A stretch of 7,306 nucleotides of DNA from Eubacteriales bacterium (lineage in GTDB: Bacteria; Bacillota; Clostridia; Christensenellales; CAG-138), in assembly GCA_028703645.1 (NCBI GenBank), contig JAQVML010000057.1, positions 1 through 7,306 on the forward strand. The letters are read 5' to 3'. The notes beneath the pieces were generated by a model, which saw nothing but the letters and a program-made list of their open reading frames with translations, did no database searches and was not told where the DNA came from. A program made the position numbers and the translations under genes. Shown one piece after another: positions 1 to 6,419 of this stretch. Positions within the stretch are counted from its first letter, which is position 1. Each line of letters opens with the position of its first letter.

Positions 1-131
1 AGGGAGATTCGAAAATGGCTGAGAGATGCAGGTTTTATCATACCTATATCGAGCCTGGCAGCCTATGGGAGAATGGATCGATTAAAAGTTTCCATGCACG
101 CATGCGAGCTGAATTCCTCAATGACAACTAG
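1..131 (+). pseudogene. IS3-family transposase remnant (C-terminal part, frameshifted)
   Basis: Read in the frame starting at base 3, bases 42-128 give TYIEPGSLWENGSIKSF followed by HARMRAEFLN. This matches the conserved end of the rve/DDE integrase core of IS3-family OrfB transposases (usual form YIEPGSPWENGYxESFN..LRDELLN). The preceding segment of that core (usual form IREWL...G) is found in the frame starting at base 1 as REIRKWLRDAG (bases 1-33). The two halves are therefore joined by a frameshift near bases 31-36, where one T appears lost from a T run. The position normally held by the catalytic glutamate (ESF) is lysine here (codon 84-86, IKSF). The reading frame stops at 129-131 (TAG), before the usual C-terminal segment. 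All three lesions indicate a dead fragment, and the 5' part lies outside the window. Family assignment is from motif recognition; the exact IS group is not determined. Confidence 0.72.
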
Positions 132-160
132 TATTCGCAGACAGTTCAGTGCATAAATGG

Positions 161-190
161 TGAAAACAGAATGGAATCCTTCAATCTGTT
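161..190 (-). terminator. weak possible terminator hairpin of the gntR-family gene
   Basis: On the minus strand, immediately after the regulator's stop codon, there is an inverted repeat AACAGA (bases 190-185) and TCTGTT (bases 170-165), followed by a short T run (TTTTC in total). The stem is only six A/T-rich pairs with a 14-base loop that pairs poorly, and the T tract is short. It is at best a weak intrinsic terminator. No better candidate is visible between the regulator and the transposase remnant, and bases 132-160 show nothing recognisable. Confidence 0.25.
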
Positions 191-963
191 TACGGCTCCA
201 CAGAAAAGCCGTCTTTATTATGATTCAGTGTAATATGCAGGCGAACAGTGTCTCCGGACCAATAGGTACTCGAATACTCAAGAGGGATGTCGTCTTCTAA
301 ATAGGAAACGCCTCTAATTAATATGAGCGGCGCATCGTAAGCGCACTTTAACAGGTTGCATTCTGTTTGCGTTGAGCGCACGGCTTCGATATAGTCTTCT
401 ACACGTAAAACGTGGCAGTTATAATTCTGCGCCAAAGTAATGGAGATGGAATTGTTGACCATTGGTTCGTCCTCAAGTCCCGGCGCCAACTTGGCCGGTA
501 TATGCGATTGCCCAATGGCAAACGGCTTTCCCTTCAAAAAGAACAACCGCTTAATATACACCGCGTGATCGGACGGAGCGAGTTTTAGATTCTCCGATAC
601 CGCGGGAAAGAGATCGGTCACCACGCGTTTTTCCAGTATTTTTGCGGTTACTGAATAGGCCTGCGTAATCCGGTCTCCCGATACAATCGAGTAGCTCAGG
701 TCGTTGACATACGGTGTTGGATCGCCGCAGACAAACGTGCCGCGCCCACGCATGCGAACGAGTAAGCCGTCCTTTTCAAGCTCCGCCATCGCCTGCCGAA
801 CGGTAATGCGACTCACGCCATATCGTTCGGCCAACTCCAATTCGGGCGGGACACGCTCGTTGGTCAACCACTCATGACGGATGATCCGATTTCTCAGATC
901 TCTGGCGATTTGGTAATAAGCGGGGATAGGGGATGTTCGGTCTATTTCAATCGGTTTTGTCAT
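190..963 (-). CDS. GntR/HutC-type transcriptional regulator with UTRA domain
   Basis: A 257-residue protein, the normal length for the HutC subfamily of GntR regulators. Residues about 10-78 form the winged helix: IPAYYQIARDLRNRI, then PPELELAERYGVSR with recognition helix SRITVRQAM at 51-59, and the wing GRGTFV at 73-78. Residues about 97-245 fit a UTRA ligand-binding domain, ending in the typical LEYSSTYW and RLHITL strands. UTRA domains in this family usually bind sugars, sugar phosphates or other small catabolic effectors, so this is probably the local repressor that responds to the imported compound or its phosphorylated product. The start ATG (complement 961-963) has GAGGA at 972-968 as ribosome binding site. 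It is transcribed away from the kinase-transporter operon and shares a 174-base control region with it, the usual arrangement for an autoregulated local repressor. The effector cannot be read from the sequence. Confidence 0.93.
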   Translation of the reverse strand: MTKPIEIDRTSPIPAYYQIARDLRNRIIRHEWLTNERVPPELELAERYGVSRITVRQAMAELEKDGLLVRMRGRGTFVCGDPTPYVNDLSYSIVSGDRITQAYSVTAKILEKRVVTDLFPAVSENLKLAPSDHAVYIKRLFFLKGKPFAIGQSHIPAKLAPGLEDEPMVNNSISITLAQNYNCHVLRVEDYIEAVRSTQTECNLLKCAYDAPLILIRGVSYLEDDIPLEYSSTYWSGDTVRLHITLNHNKDGFSVEP

Positions 964-986
964 AAATTCCTCGACACTTTTTTCTC

Positions 987-1015
987 ATTATATTAATTTA
1001 ATGGGCCGAATGCAA
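987..1015 (-). promoter_or_regulatory. promoter of the gntR-family gene
   Basis: Read on the minus strand there is a -35 box TTGCAT (1015-1010), a 17-base spacer, and a perfect -10 box TATAAT (992-987). Transcription would begin near base 980, giving a short leader of roughly 17 bases that carries the GAGGA ribosome binding site. The -10 lies within an imperfect 18-base palindrome (986-1003, eight of nine pairs), a plausible autoregulatory site, although the A/T richness makes chance symmetry likely. Confidence 0.65.
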
Positions 1016-1044
1016 GCAAAACCCCCTATTTATAAGGGGTTTGC
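1016..1044. promoter_or_regulatory. long imperfect dyad between the divergent promoters, candidate operator
   Basis: GCAAAACCCC (1016-1025) faces GGGGTTTGC (1036-1044). With A1021 bulged, nine outer pairs form, then a C-A mismatch, then three further pairs (TAT/ATA) around a two-base centre. It sits exactly between the regulator's -35 box (1010-1015) and the -35 box of the rightward operon (1065-1070). It follows no gene end and has no T tract placed to terminate a known transcript, so a protein-binding role is more likely than a terminator. Whether the adjacent GntR protein or another factor binds here cannot be decided from the sequence. Confidence 0.45.
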
Positions 1045-1064
1045 TATAATTTTGTATATTTGAG

Positions 1065-1093
1065 TTGACGATAAGAGATATAGTGTTTATAAT
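1065..1093 (+). promoter_or_regulatory. sigma-A-type promoter of the kinase-transporter operon
   Basis: TTGACG (1065-1070) and a perfect TATAAT (1088-1093) are separated by exactly 17 bases. Transcription should start near base 1100, leaving a leader of about 38 bases before the kinase start. The boxes are close to consensus, so the promoter would be strong when unrepressed, which fits control by a repressor. No other comparable promoter was seen in the short gaps further along the operon. Confidence 0.8.
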
Positions 1094-1101
1094 GTTATAA
1101 A
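1086..1101. promoter_or_regulatory. perfect palindrome over the -10 box, candidate repressor operator
   Basis: TTTATAA, a two-base TG centre, then TTATAAA: a perfect 7-2-7 inverted repeat covering the -10 hexamer and the expected transcription start. Binding here would block RNA polymerase, as GntR/UTRA repressors commonly do. Because the sequence is entirely A/T except at the centre and contains the TATAAT box itself, part of the symmetry could be chance. Confidence 0.45.
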
Positions 1102-1137
1102 AGTAATACAATAAAACAAATACACGGAGGGAAATAC

Positions 1138-2052
1138 ATGAAGCAGTCGGTATCGGTCGTAGGTGCAGCTGCAATCGGAGACTATATTTTTCGCCTCGAC
1201 AAATTGCCGGAGAAGGGGGAGATCGTACCCCTCAACTGGTTTTCGATGGACCTCGAACCCGGAGGCTGTGCTCCGAATATAGCAGCGGGGCTCGCTTCCC
1301 ATGGAGTGGTGGAACCAGTATTGCTTTATCCCGTCGGCTCGGATTTTCCTCAGACAAAGATGCTGGAAAGATGGTTGGCGGCTGGTATCAACTGCTCGCG
1401 TTTAACACGTGTATCAGATGTACCGTCCGGTCGTGCCTGGGTCTATATGCAAAACGATGGGAGCACGATGTGCTTTGCATATGCAGGCGCAGCGGATGCG
1501 GCGATTGCGTCCGATCCCGGAGACCTAGCGGATATCGTCGTCATCGCTCCCGTGCTCAATCATTTTACAAAAGCCTATCTGAATAAAGCGATCCAAGAAC
1601 ATAAAACAACGGTCATAACGGGAATCGGGAGCCAGAGCATCATTCCATATATTCCGCAGATTGACGTACTCATCATCAACGAATATGAGGCCGAGCAACT
1701 TTGTAAGGCGCTCAATTGCGATGGAGCGGTTCGCATACTGGACAACAACCCCAACCTGCGGCTTTATGTCACGCGTGGGGCACGCGGCAGTGTGGTGTAC
1801 ATGCGTGACGACGTAGTTGAGATTCCGATTGTAAAGGAAGAGTACCGCGTCGATTCCACCGGCGCGGGCGACGCCTACTGCAGCGGAATTGTCAGCGCGA
1901 TGGTCATGGGGAAAGATGCTGTCATGGCGGCTTATTATGGCGCAGCAAACGCTAGTTTTGTGTTGGAGAATGTTGGAGGACAAACCAATCTGCCATCATG
2001 GAAACGGCTGGAAGAGCGCCTGAAAAACCAGTTTGGTTATCAATATATGTAA
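1138..2052 (+). CDS. PfkB/ribokinase-family carbohydrate (or nucleoside) kinase
   Basis: A 304-residue protein, typical of the PfkB family, which transfers phosphate from ATP to a hydroxymethyl group of sugars, nucleosides or related molecules in the cytoplasm. The N-terminal strand carries the usual substrate-side GD (residues 14-15). The first family signature is PGGCAPNIAAGLASHG from residue 41. The second signature, DSTGAGDAYCSG, lies at 239-250, with GAGD forming the anion hole and Asp245 as the expected catalytic base. TRGARGSVV in the C-terminal half is the normal nucleotide-side segment. The start ATG is preceded by GGAGGG (1126-1131) at six bases. It is the first gene of the operon, and the next gene begins 14 bases past its stop. 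The substrate is unknown. The glycohydrolase-fold and sugar-transporter neighbours suggest ribose, another free sugar or a nucleoside-like product. Confidence 0.93.
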   Translation: MKQSVSVVGAAAIGDYIFRLDKLPEKGEIVPLNWFSMDLEPGGCAPNIAAGLASHGVVEPVLLYPVGSDFPQTKMLERWLAAGINCSRLTRVSDVPSGRAWVYMQNDGSTMCFAYAGAADAAIASDPGDLADIVVIAPVLNHFTKAYLNKAIQEHKTTVITGIGSQSIIPYIPQIDVLIINEYEAEQLCKALNCDGAVRILDNNPNLRLYVTRGARGSVVYMRDDVVEIPIVKEEYRVDSTGAGDAYCSGIVSAMVMGKDAVMAAYYGAANASFVLENVGGQTNLPSWKRLEERLKNQFGYQYM

Positions 2053-2057
2053 AGGGG
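2051..2057 (+). promoter_or_regulatory. ribosome binding site deciding a TTG start
   Basis: AAAGGGG overlaps the kinase stop codon and lies nine bases before TTG at 2067. It supports translation of the first glycohydrolase-fold gene from that TTG rather than from the in-frame ATG at 1998, which lies inside the kinase gene and would add 23 residues with no family counterpart. Confidence 0.7.
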
Positions 2058-2066
2058 CGAAATACA

Positions 2067-3080
2067 TTGGACACAAAGGAGCGAGTTTTAGGTGGATTAT
2101 ACGGAATGGCGATTGGTGACTCATTGGGCGTTCCGTCATCCTTTATGACGCCGGCATATATCCGGAAAACGTGGGGGTGGATCGATACTTTTTATCCGGC
2201 AGAGAAGGGACATATTTACCACGACGGTCTGAAGGCCGGTGAATATACAGATGATTCGGAACAGGCGCTTGCGCTGCTCAATTCTTTCATTCGTAACGAG
2301 CGGGTTGTTCCGCAGGATGTCGTTCAGGAAATCATCGCATGGGCGGATCGCGTGAAGAATAAGTATGCAAGCCCACTCGGGCCGAGCACGGAGCGCGCAC
2401 TGAAAGCAATTCAAAAGGGAGCGGATATTTCAGTGAGCGGAAAATATGCAACCACCAACGGTGGAGCGATGCGAATCAGCCCGCTCGGCATGATACATGG
2501 TCTCCGGGGCAGTTCGATAGAAGAGATGCTCAAAGACGTGCATTTGGCATGTTTGCCAACGCATAACACGGGGGTATGCATTTCGGCAGCGGCGGCGATT
2601 GCATGGGGAGCGGCGTTGTGCGTACGTGGAGAACAGAACATCGGCAAAATCGTTGAGGGTACCATCAACGCTGCGGAGCAGGGCAGATGCTACGGATTCG
2701 ACGTCGTTTCTCCATCCATAGGAAAGCGCATCGCGTATGCCTACGAGTTGGTGTTAAAAGCCGGTGATGTGAAGCAGGCGATGCAGGATATCTACGACTT
2801 TTTCGGAGGCGGCGATCTTGCGGCGGATTCGATTCCCGCAGCGATCGCGATGTTTGCTCTTGGAAAAGGCGCGGCAAAGCCTGTGTTGGAGTATTGCGTC
2901 AATCTCGGAGGCGATTGCGACACAAACGCGGCTATGGCGGGGGCTATGGCCGGGGCATACTCCGGCGCTTCCGCTTTACCAGAAGAATGGAAGGTAACGA
3001 TTGCAACCGTGAACCGAGTTGATCTGGAAGCATATGCGGAGAAGCTGATTCAATTGGTATCCGGATGGAAAGCCGCATAG
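2067..3080 (+). CDS. ADP-ribosylglycohydrolase-fold protein 1 (ARH/DraG family)
   Basis: From the TTG at 2067 the protein is 337 residues. It opens directly with the family N-terminus (ERVLGGLYGMAIGDSLG, residues 5-21). The two acidic clusters that hold the paired magnesium ions in ARH/DraG enzymes are intact: TDDSE at 61-65 and GGDCDTN at 281-287, followed by the usual small-residue helix (AAMAGAMAGA). Intermediate family segments are also present: GPSTERAL, NGGAMRISPLG and THNTG. Members hydrolyse the bond linking ADP-ribose or a related glycosyl group to a protein side chain or small molecule. No signal peptide is seen, so it should be cytoplasmic. Its place between a sugar kinase and a sugar-binding lipoprotein argues for a catabolic small-molecule substrate rather than protein de-ADP-ribosylation, but that is inference. 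Cysteine in GGDCD replaces the more usual threonine; both aspartates are kept. Confidence 0.9.
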   Translation: MDTKERVLGGLYGMAIGDSLGVPSSFMTPAYIRKTWGWIDTFYPAEKGHIYHDGLKAGEYTDDSEQALALLNSFIRNERVVPQDVVQEIIAWADRVKNKYASPLGPSTERALKAIQKGADISVSGKYATTNGGAMRISPLGMIHGLRGSSIEEMLKDVHLACLPTHNTGVCISAAAAIAWGAALCVRGEQNIGKIVEGTINAAEQGRCYGFDVVSPSIGKRIAYAYELVLKAGDVKQAMQDIYDFFGGGDLAADSIPAAIAMFALGKGAAKPVLEYCVNLGGDCDTNAAMAGAMAGAYSGASALPEEWKVTIATVNRVDLEAYAEKLIQLVSGWKAA

Positions 3081-3092
3081 CGCTGCGCGGCT
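3071..3092 (+). other. small GC hairpin over the glycohydrolase 1 stop codon
   Basis: AGCCGC (3071-3076) pairs with GCGGCT (3087-3092) around a ten-base loop that contains the TAG stop (3078-3080). There is no T run, so it is not an intrinsic terminator. It could mark an mRNA-processing or stability element just before the highly expressed lipoprotein gene, or be incidental. Confidence 0.25.
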
Positions 3093-3132
3093 AACCATTT
3101 GAGAGCATAAAACAAAAAACGGAGGAAGAACA

Positions 3133-4542
3133 ATGAAAAAAACACTTGCAATCTTGTTGGTTTGTTTCATGACGCTAGGGTTGTTTGCTTGCACGAGCAC
3201 ACCGCCCGCGACGCAGGGCGCAGCCGCGTCAACCGATGAAACCGCGGCTACGCAAGCCCCCGCAGCCGAGAACCCCGCCACCGATGCTGCCCGCAAGCAG
3301 ATTACATTCTGGTTCTGGGGCGCAGCCACTCCGTATCAGGAGACCATGACAAAGGTACTGTGCGGATGGTATAACAATTCTCAGAGCGAGTATGAACTCG
3401 TGATGGAATTCCGCAACACTGTTGACACGGATATCCCCGTTGCACTCGCGGCGGGTGCGGCACCGGACATCGTGTATGCATCCGGCCCGTCCTATACCTC
3501 CACTTATGCGCAGGAAGGCTTGGTTCTGGATCTCAACGCCTACGCGCAACAGTATGGATGGAAAGATCGCGTGCTTGGCGTGATGTATGATGCCTGCACG
3601 GTCGATGGCAAACTCTATTCCATCCCCGGCGCGATGGTCGTCGGCGGACTCTACTATAATAAAGAACTCTTCGCGGAAAAGGGCTGGCAGGCCCCGAAGA
3701 CCTGGGACGAAATGATTACCCTGTTTGATGCGGCGCAGGCAGACGGTATCTATGCGCTTGGCGCAGGCAACAAGGGGTGGAAACCGTGCAATATCCACTT
3801 CGGCTCAATGGTCATCAACCACACGCTGGCGCCGTCTGCAATGTACAACGCGCTGTCCGGCACCGCAAGCTTTGATACGCCTGATATGGTCAAAGCGGTG
3901 CAAGTCTCCGCAGACTGGTATAATAAAGGCTATTTCGCGGGACAGGATTACGTGAACCTCGACTCGATGGAAGTAATGCAGCTTTTAGCGGACAAACGCT
4001 GCGCAATGGTCATGGCGCCGACACTCTATACGCAGTTTGTCGCGCAGTCCACGTTGGCCGACAATCCGGATGCGGTTGGATTCGTTCCGATGCCGTCCAC
4101 CTACACGGACGAGCCGATCTATGATGTATCCATGACTTCCAACTATGCGATCAATGCGGCGACGCAGTATCCGGATGAATGCGCAAAGATTCTGGATTAT
4201 ATGCTTACGCCGGAGTTCGTTGTTGAAATGACCAAAGGTTGGCCGGGATACTGGACCATCCCGATCAAAGAACTGGCAAATGTGGACACCTCCTCTCTGA
4301 CGGGACTTTCACTCTTCACGATCGATTGCGTGAAGAATGCGATTCCGTATGTCGACAAGGGGAACTTCGCTTATCATCCCTCCACGTTCTTCCCGCCGGC
4401 CACGGTGACGGCATTCACGGATATCGATACCGTTTGGCAGGGTGTGGTAACGGCGGAACAGTATTGCGCAACAGTCGCAAAGGAACTTGACGCCGAGGTT
4501 GCGGCAAAGCTGATCTGCCCGCTCGCAAAACCGGCTTACTAA
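3133..4542 (+). CDS. ABC transporter sugar-binding lipoprotein (solute-binding family 1)
   Basis: A 469-residue extracellular binding lipoprotein. Residues 1-19 are a lipoprotein signal peptide (MKKTLAILLV..., lipobox LFAC) with Cys20 as the lipidation site. An Ala/Thr/Pro-rich linker of about 33 residues follows. The binding domain then begins at about residue 55 with ITFWFWG. Family hallmarks are AAGAAPDIVYASG and the hinge-region motif KLYSIPGA...GLYYNKELF at 160-180, followed by PKTWDEM. The aromatic-rich composition is typical of saccharide binders. GGAGG (3121-3125) lies seven bases before the ATG. The two permeases downstream complete the membrane part of a carbohydrate-uptake (CUT1-type) importer. 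The ligand is not known. The operon's hydrolases and kinase suggest a small glycoside or oligosaccharide. The gap before the first permease contains a strong hairpin, consistent with the binding protein being made in excess. Confidence 0.93.
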   Translation: MKKTLAILLVCFMTLGLFACTSTPPATQGAAASTDETAATQAPAAENPATDAARKQITFWFWGAATPYQETMTKVLCGWYNNSQSEYELVMEFRNTVDTDIPVALAAGAAPDIVYASGPSYTSTYAQEGLVLDLNAYAQQYGWKDRVLGVMYDACTVDGKLYSIPGAMVVGGLYYNKELFAEKGWQAPKTWDEMITLFDAAQADGIYALGAGNKGWKPCNIHFGSMVINHTLAPSAMYNALSGTASFDTPDMVKAVQVSADWYNKGYFAGQDYVNLDSMEVMQLLADKRCAMVMAPTLYTQFVAQSTLADNPDAVGFVPMPSTYTDEPIYDVSMTSNYAINAATQYPDECAKILDYMLTPEFVVEMTKGWPGYWTIPIKELANVDTSSLTGLSLFTIDCVKNAIPYVDKGNFAYHPSTFFPPATVTAFTDIDTVWQGVVTAEQYCATVAKELDAEVAAKLICPLAKPAY

Positions 4543-4563
4543 GAAACAATCTATTTGGATTCC

Positions 4564-4597
4564 TGCGGCGGTTGCGGCATGGACCGCAGCCGCCGCA
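4564..4597 (+). other. very stable intercistronic RNA hairpin
   Basis: Left arm 4564-4577 (T then GCGGCGGTTGCGG) pairs with right arm 4584-4597 (CCGCAGCCGCCGC then A). This gives 14 pairs, one of them G-U, with a six-base CATGGA loop. No T tract follows, so it is not a classical terminator. Such hairpins between a binding-protein gene and its permease genes are known to protect the upstream message from 3' exonucleases or to cause partial attenuation, giving more binding protein than permease. That role is inferred from position and stability. Confidence 0.7.
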
Positions 4598-4625
4598 TCG
4601 AGCGTTCTGTATCGAAACATTCAGT

Positions 4626-4631
4626 AGGGGG
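4626..4631 (+). promoter_or_regulatory. ribosome binding site deciding a GTG start
   Basis: AGGGGG lies seven bases before GTG at 4639 and selects that codon as the first permease's start. The alternative TTG at 4555 would place the hairpin inside the coding region, has no comparable ribosome binding site, and would add 28 residues of unlikely composition (DSCGGCGMDRSRR). Confidence 0.7.
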
Positions 4632-4638
4632 TATACCC

Positions 4639-5532
4639 GTGGTTCGTACGAGAAAGAGAAAAGATGTTCGGGAAAGAAAACTGGCATATCATCTGCTGTC
4701 GCTACCGGCAATCTTCCTGAGCGGGTCGATTGTCCTCCTGCCGGCGATTCAAACGATATTTGCCTCGTTTACCAAGTGGAACGGCATCTCGAAGGCAAAG
4801 GTTTGGATCGGGCTGCAGAATTATCAGGAGATTTTTCACGATTGGGTATTTTGGAAATCGCTGACAAACAATATCAAGTGGACCATTCTTTTTGTAACGG
4901 TTCCAGTTATCATTGCAATGCTTGCTTCGGTTTTCATCGCGCATTACAGAATCGGGCATAAAACGTTTCAAGCGATTTATCTGATTCCTTACCTGCTTGC
5001 ACCGACAACGAATGCGATTATCTGGCTGAACATTATTTTCAGTCCGAATGCCGGATTGGTTGGGTTTCTGCAACGGGCGGGTTGGCAGATCACCTCCCCG
5101 CTTGGCAATATGAGCACGGCACTTTTAGGCGTTGCAATGGTGGATATCTGGCACTATTGGGGCTTTTTGACCGTGATATTCTTAGCGGCATTGAGACAGA
5201 CCCCGCTCGACCAGCTCGAATCTGCACAGTTGGATGGAGCGAATGGTTGGAAACTGTTCTTCAAGATTTATCTGCCGAACATTCTGCCGACCGTGTCTCT
5301 CATGATCGTATTGATCGTGATCTACTCCTTTATGACCTATGACTATATCTATCTGCTGACGCAGGGCGGACCTGCGCACTCCACAGAGGTGCTCAGCACC
5401 TATGCGTATTCCCTCGCGTTCAGCGCATTTAAGTTTGGAAAAGCCGCTGCGGTATCACTCTCGATGGGATTGATTGGAAGTGTCGCTGCATATTTCTATA
5501 CATGGCTATCGCGGAAGGAGGCAATTGAATGA
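4639..5532 (+). CDS. ABC sugar transporter permease, MalF/UgpA type
   Basis: From GTG 4639 the protein has 297 residues, normal for the first CUT1 permease. A basic N-terminus (VVRTRKRKDVRERK) precedes the first membrane helix at about 17-41. Further hydrophobic segments lie at about 82-102 and 112-133, with three more in the C-terminal half. The cytoplasmic EAA-type coupling loop, which docks onto the ATPase, is LESAQLDGANGWKLF from residue 193, followed by FKIYLP. The periplasmic-side motif LTQGGPAHSTEVLSTYAY is also typical of MalF-like subunits. Its end overlaps the next gene's start by four bases (ATGA), so the two permeases are translationally coupled and presumably form the heterodimeric channel that receives substrate from the upstream lipoprotein. 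The specificity is not readable. Confidence 0.93.
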   Translation: MVRTRKRKDVRERKLAYHLLSLPAIFLSGSIVLLPAIQTIFASFTKWNGISKAKVWIGLQNYQEIFHDWVFWKSLTNNIKWTILFVTVPVIIAMLASVFIAHYRIGHKTFQAIYLIPYLLAPTTNAIIWLNIIFSPNAGLVGFLQRAGWQITSPLGNMSTALLGVAMVDIWHYWGFLTVIFLAALRQTPLDQLESAQLDGANGWKLFFKIYLPNILPTVSLMIVLIVIYSFMTYDYIYLLTQGGPAHSTEVLSTYAYSLAFSAFKFGKAAAVSLSMGLIGSVAAYFYTWLSRKEAIE

Positions 5533-6389
5533 AGAGCAAACGCCTTTTGACGCGCTCGCGCAATCAAAAAAAGACGGTCGCGTTTTGGATTGCGGTATCG
5601 ATTCTTTGCCTGCTTGCGCTTATCTCGCTGTTTCCGCTGGCACTGGTCGTTCTAAACAGCTTCAAGTCGCATACGGAGATCATGCTCAATCCGTTTTCCT
5701 GGCCAACCTCGTTTTCCTTCCACAACTATGTTTACACATGGGAGATCGGAAAATTCGGTACCGGGTTTATCAACAGTATCAAACTGACGGCGAGCGCAAT
5801 CATCGCCGGAGTGATCGGGTCCTCAACCATGGGGTATGTGCTTGCGACTCGGCGAGTTAAAACATGGAGACCGCTGACGCTGTACTTTATGCTGGCAACC
5901 ACGGTGCCGCTCCAGATGTTCATGCTGCCGTTGTATTCGACGTTTGTTGATTTGAAGCTCATGGGAAACGTCTATGCCGTTGGCGTGGCGATCGCCGCAT
6001 GGAACCTGCCTATGCCGATCTTTCTTATGCGCACCTACTTCCTCAAAGTACCGTTTGAACTGGAGGAGGCGGCAAGAATCGACGGGGCGAACACCTTTCA
6101 CGTGCTTACCAAAGTCATCATGCCGATCGTGTCGCCGGGCATTATCACGGTGGCATGTATCATCGGTCTGTTTTCGTGGAATGAGTATCTGCTGACGACA
6201 ACGCTGCTGAAAAACGAGGTAAACTTTACCGCAACGCTGAAATTCCTGAATCTCAACGGAACATTCTCCCGCGATTTCAGTGTGATTATGGCGGGCGCCG
6301 TCATCATGGTCATCCCTATGGTGCTGGTGTTCCTATTGCTGCAGAAACGCTTCATCGAAGGCATGGCAAACGGCGCGGTGAAGGGATAA
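5529..6389 (+). CDS. ABC sugar transporter permease, MalG/UgpE type
   Basis: A 286-residue inner-membrane permease, the second half of the CUT1-type channel. A Lys/Arg-rich N-terminus is followed by a long first membrane helix at about 16-42 ending in ALVVLNSFKS, the normal MalG-family opening. The coupling loop is LEEAARIDGANTFHVL from residue 178, a near-consensus EAA---G segment, followed by KVIMPIVSPG. The C-terminus RFIEGMANGAVKG is characteristic of MalG-like proteins and is involved in contact with the ATPase in the maltose system. AAGGAGG (5515-5521) lies seven bases before the ATG, inside the end of the preceding gene. No ATPase gene is seen in the window, so energy coupling probably depends on a shared MsmX/UgpC-type ATPase encoded elsewhere, or on a gene beyond the right edge. 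Confidence 0.95.
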   Translation: MKSKRLLTRSRNQKKTVAFWIAVSILCLLALISLFPLALVVLNSFKSHTEIMLNPFSWPTSFSFHNYVYTWEIGKFGTGFINSIKLTASAIIAGVIGSSTMGYVLATRRVKTWRPLTLYFMLATTVPLQMFMLPLYSTFVDLKLMGNVYAVGVAIAAWNLPMPIFLMRTYFLKVPFELEEAARIDGANTFHVLTKVIMPIVSPGIITVACIIGLFSWNEYLLTTTLLKNEVNFTATLKFLNLNGTFSRDFSVIMAGAVIMVIPMVLVFLLLQKRFIEGMANGAVKG

Positions 6390-6419
6390 CAATACAAGAT
6401 AACTGAGGGTGAAACAAAT

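Noticed and set aside
1..156. Frame-1 open stretch as the 3' end of an ordinary plus-strand gene
   Set aside because: Only the first 11 or so residues look protein-like, and they fit the IS3 transposase; the recognisable continuation is in the frame starting at base 3.
1011..1024. Possible CcpA cre site (TGCAAGCAAAACCC)
   Set aside because: Lacks the central CG and the symmetric right half required by the cre consensus.
1016..1044. Dyad as an intrinsic terminator
   Set aside because: It follows no gene end in either direction, lies upstream of both promoters, and lacks a proper T run directly after the stem.
1525..1983. 152-codon minus-strand open frame inside the kinase gene
   Set aside because: Lies wholly antisense to a clear PfkB gene, has no recognisable motifs and no convincing ribosome binding site; a shadow frame.
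1998..2066. ATG start for the first ARH-fold protein inside the kinase gene
   Set aside because: Adds 23 residues before the family's normal N-terminus and lacks a suitable ribosome binding site; TTG 2067 has one at nine bases.
3229..3798. 189-codon minus-strand open frame inside the binding-protein gene
   Set aside because: Antisense to a well-supported lipoprotein gene, with Arg/Cys-rich composition typical of shadow translation and no family signature.
4555..4638. N-terminal extension of the first permease from TTG 4555
   Set aside because: Would translate the strong hairpin, has no good ribosome binding site and adds atypical residues; GTG 4639 with AGGGGG fits better.
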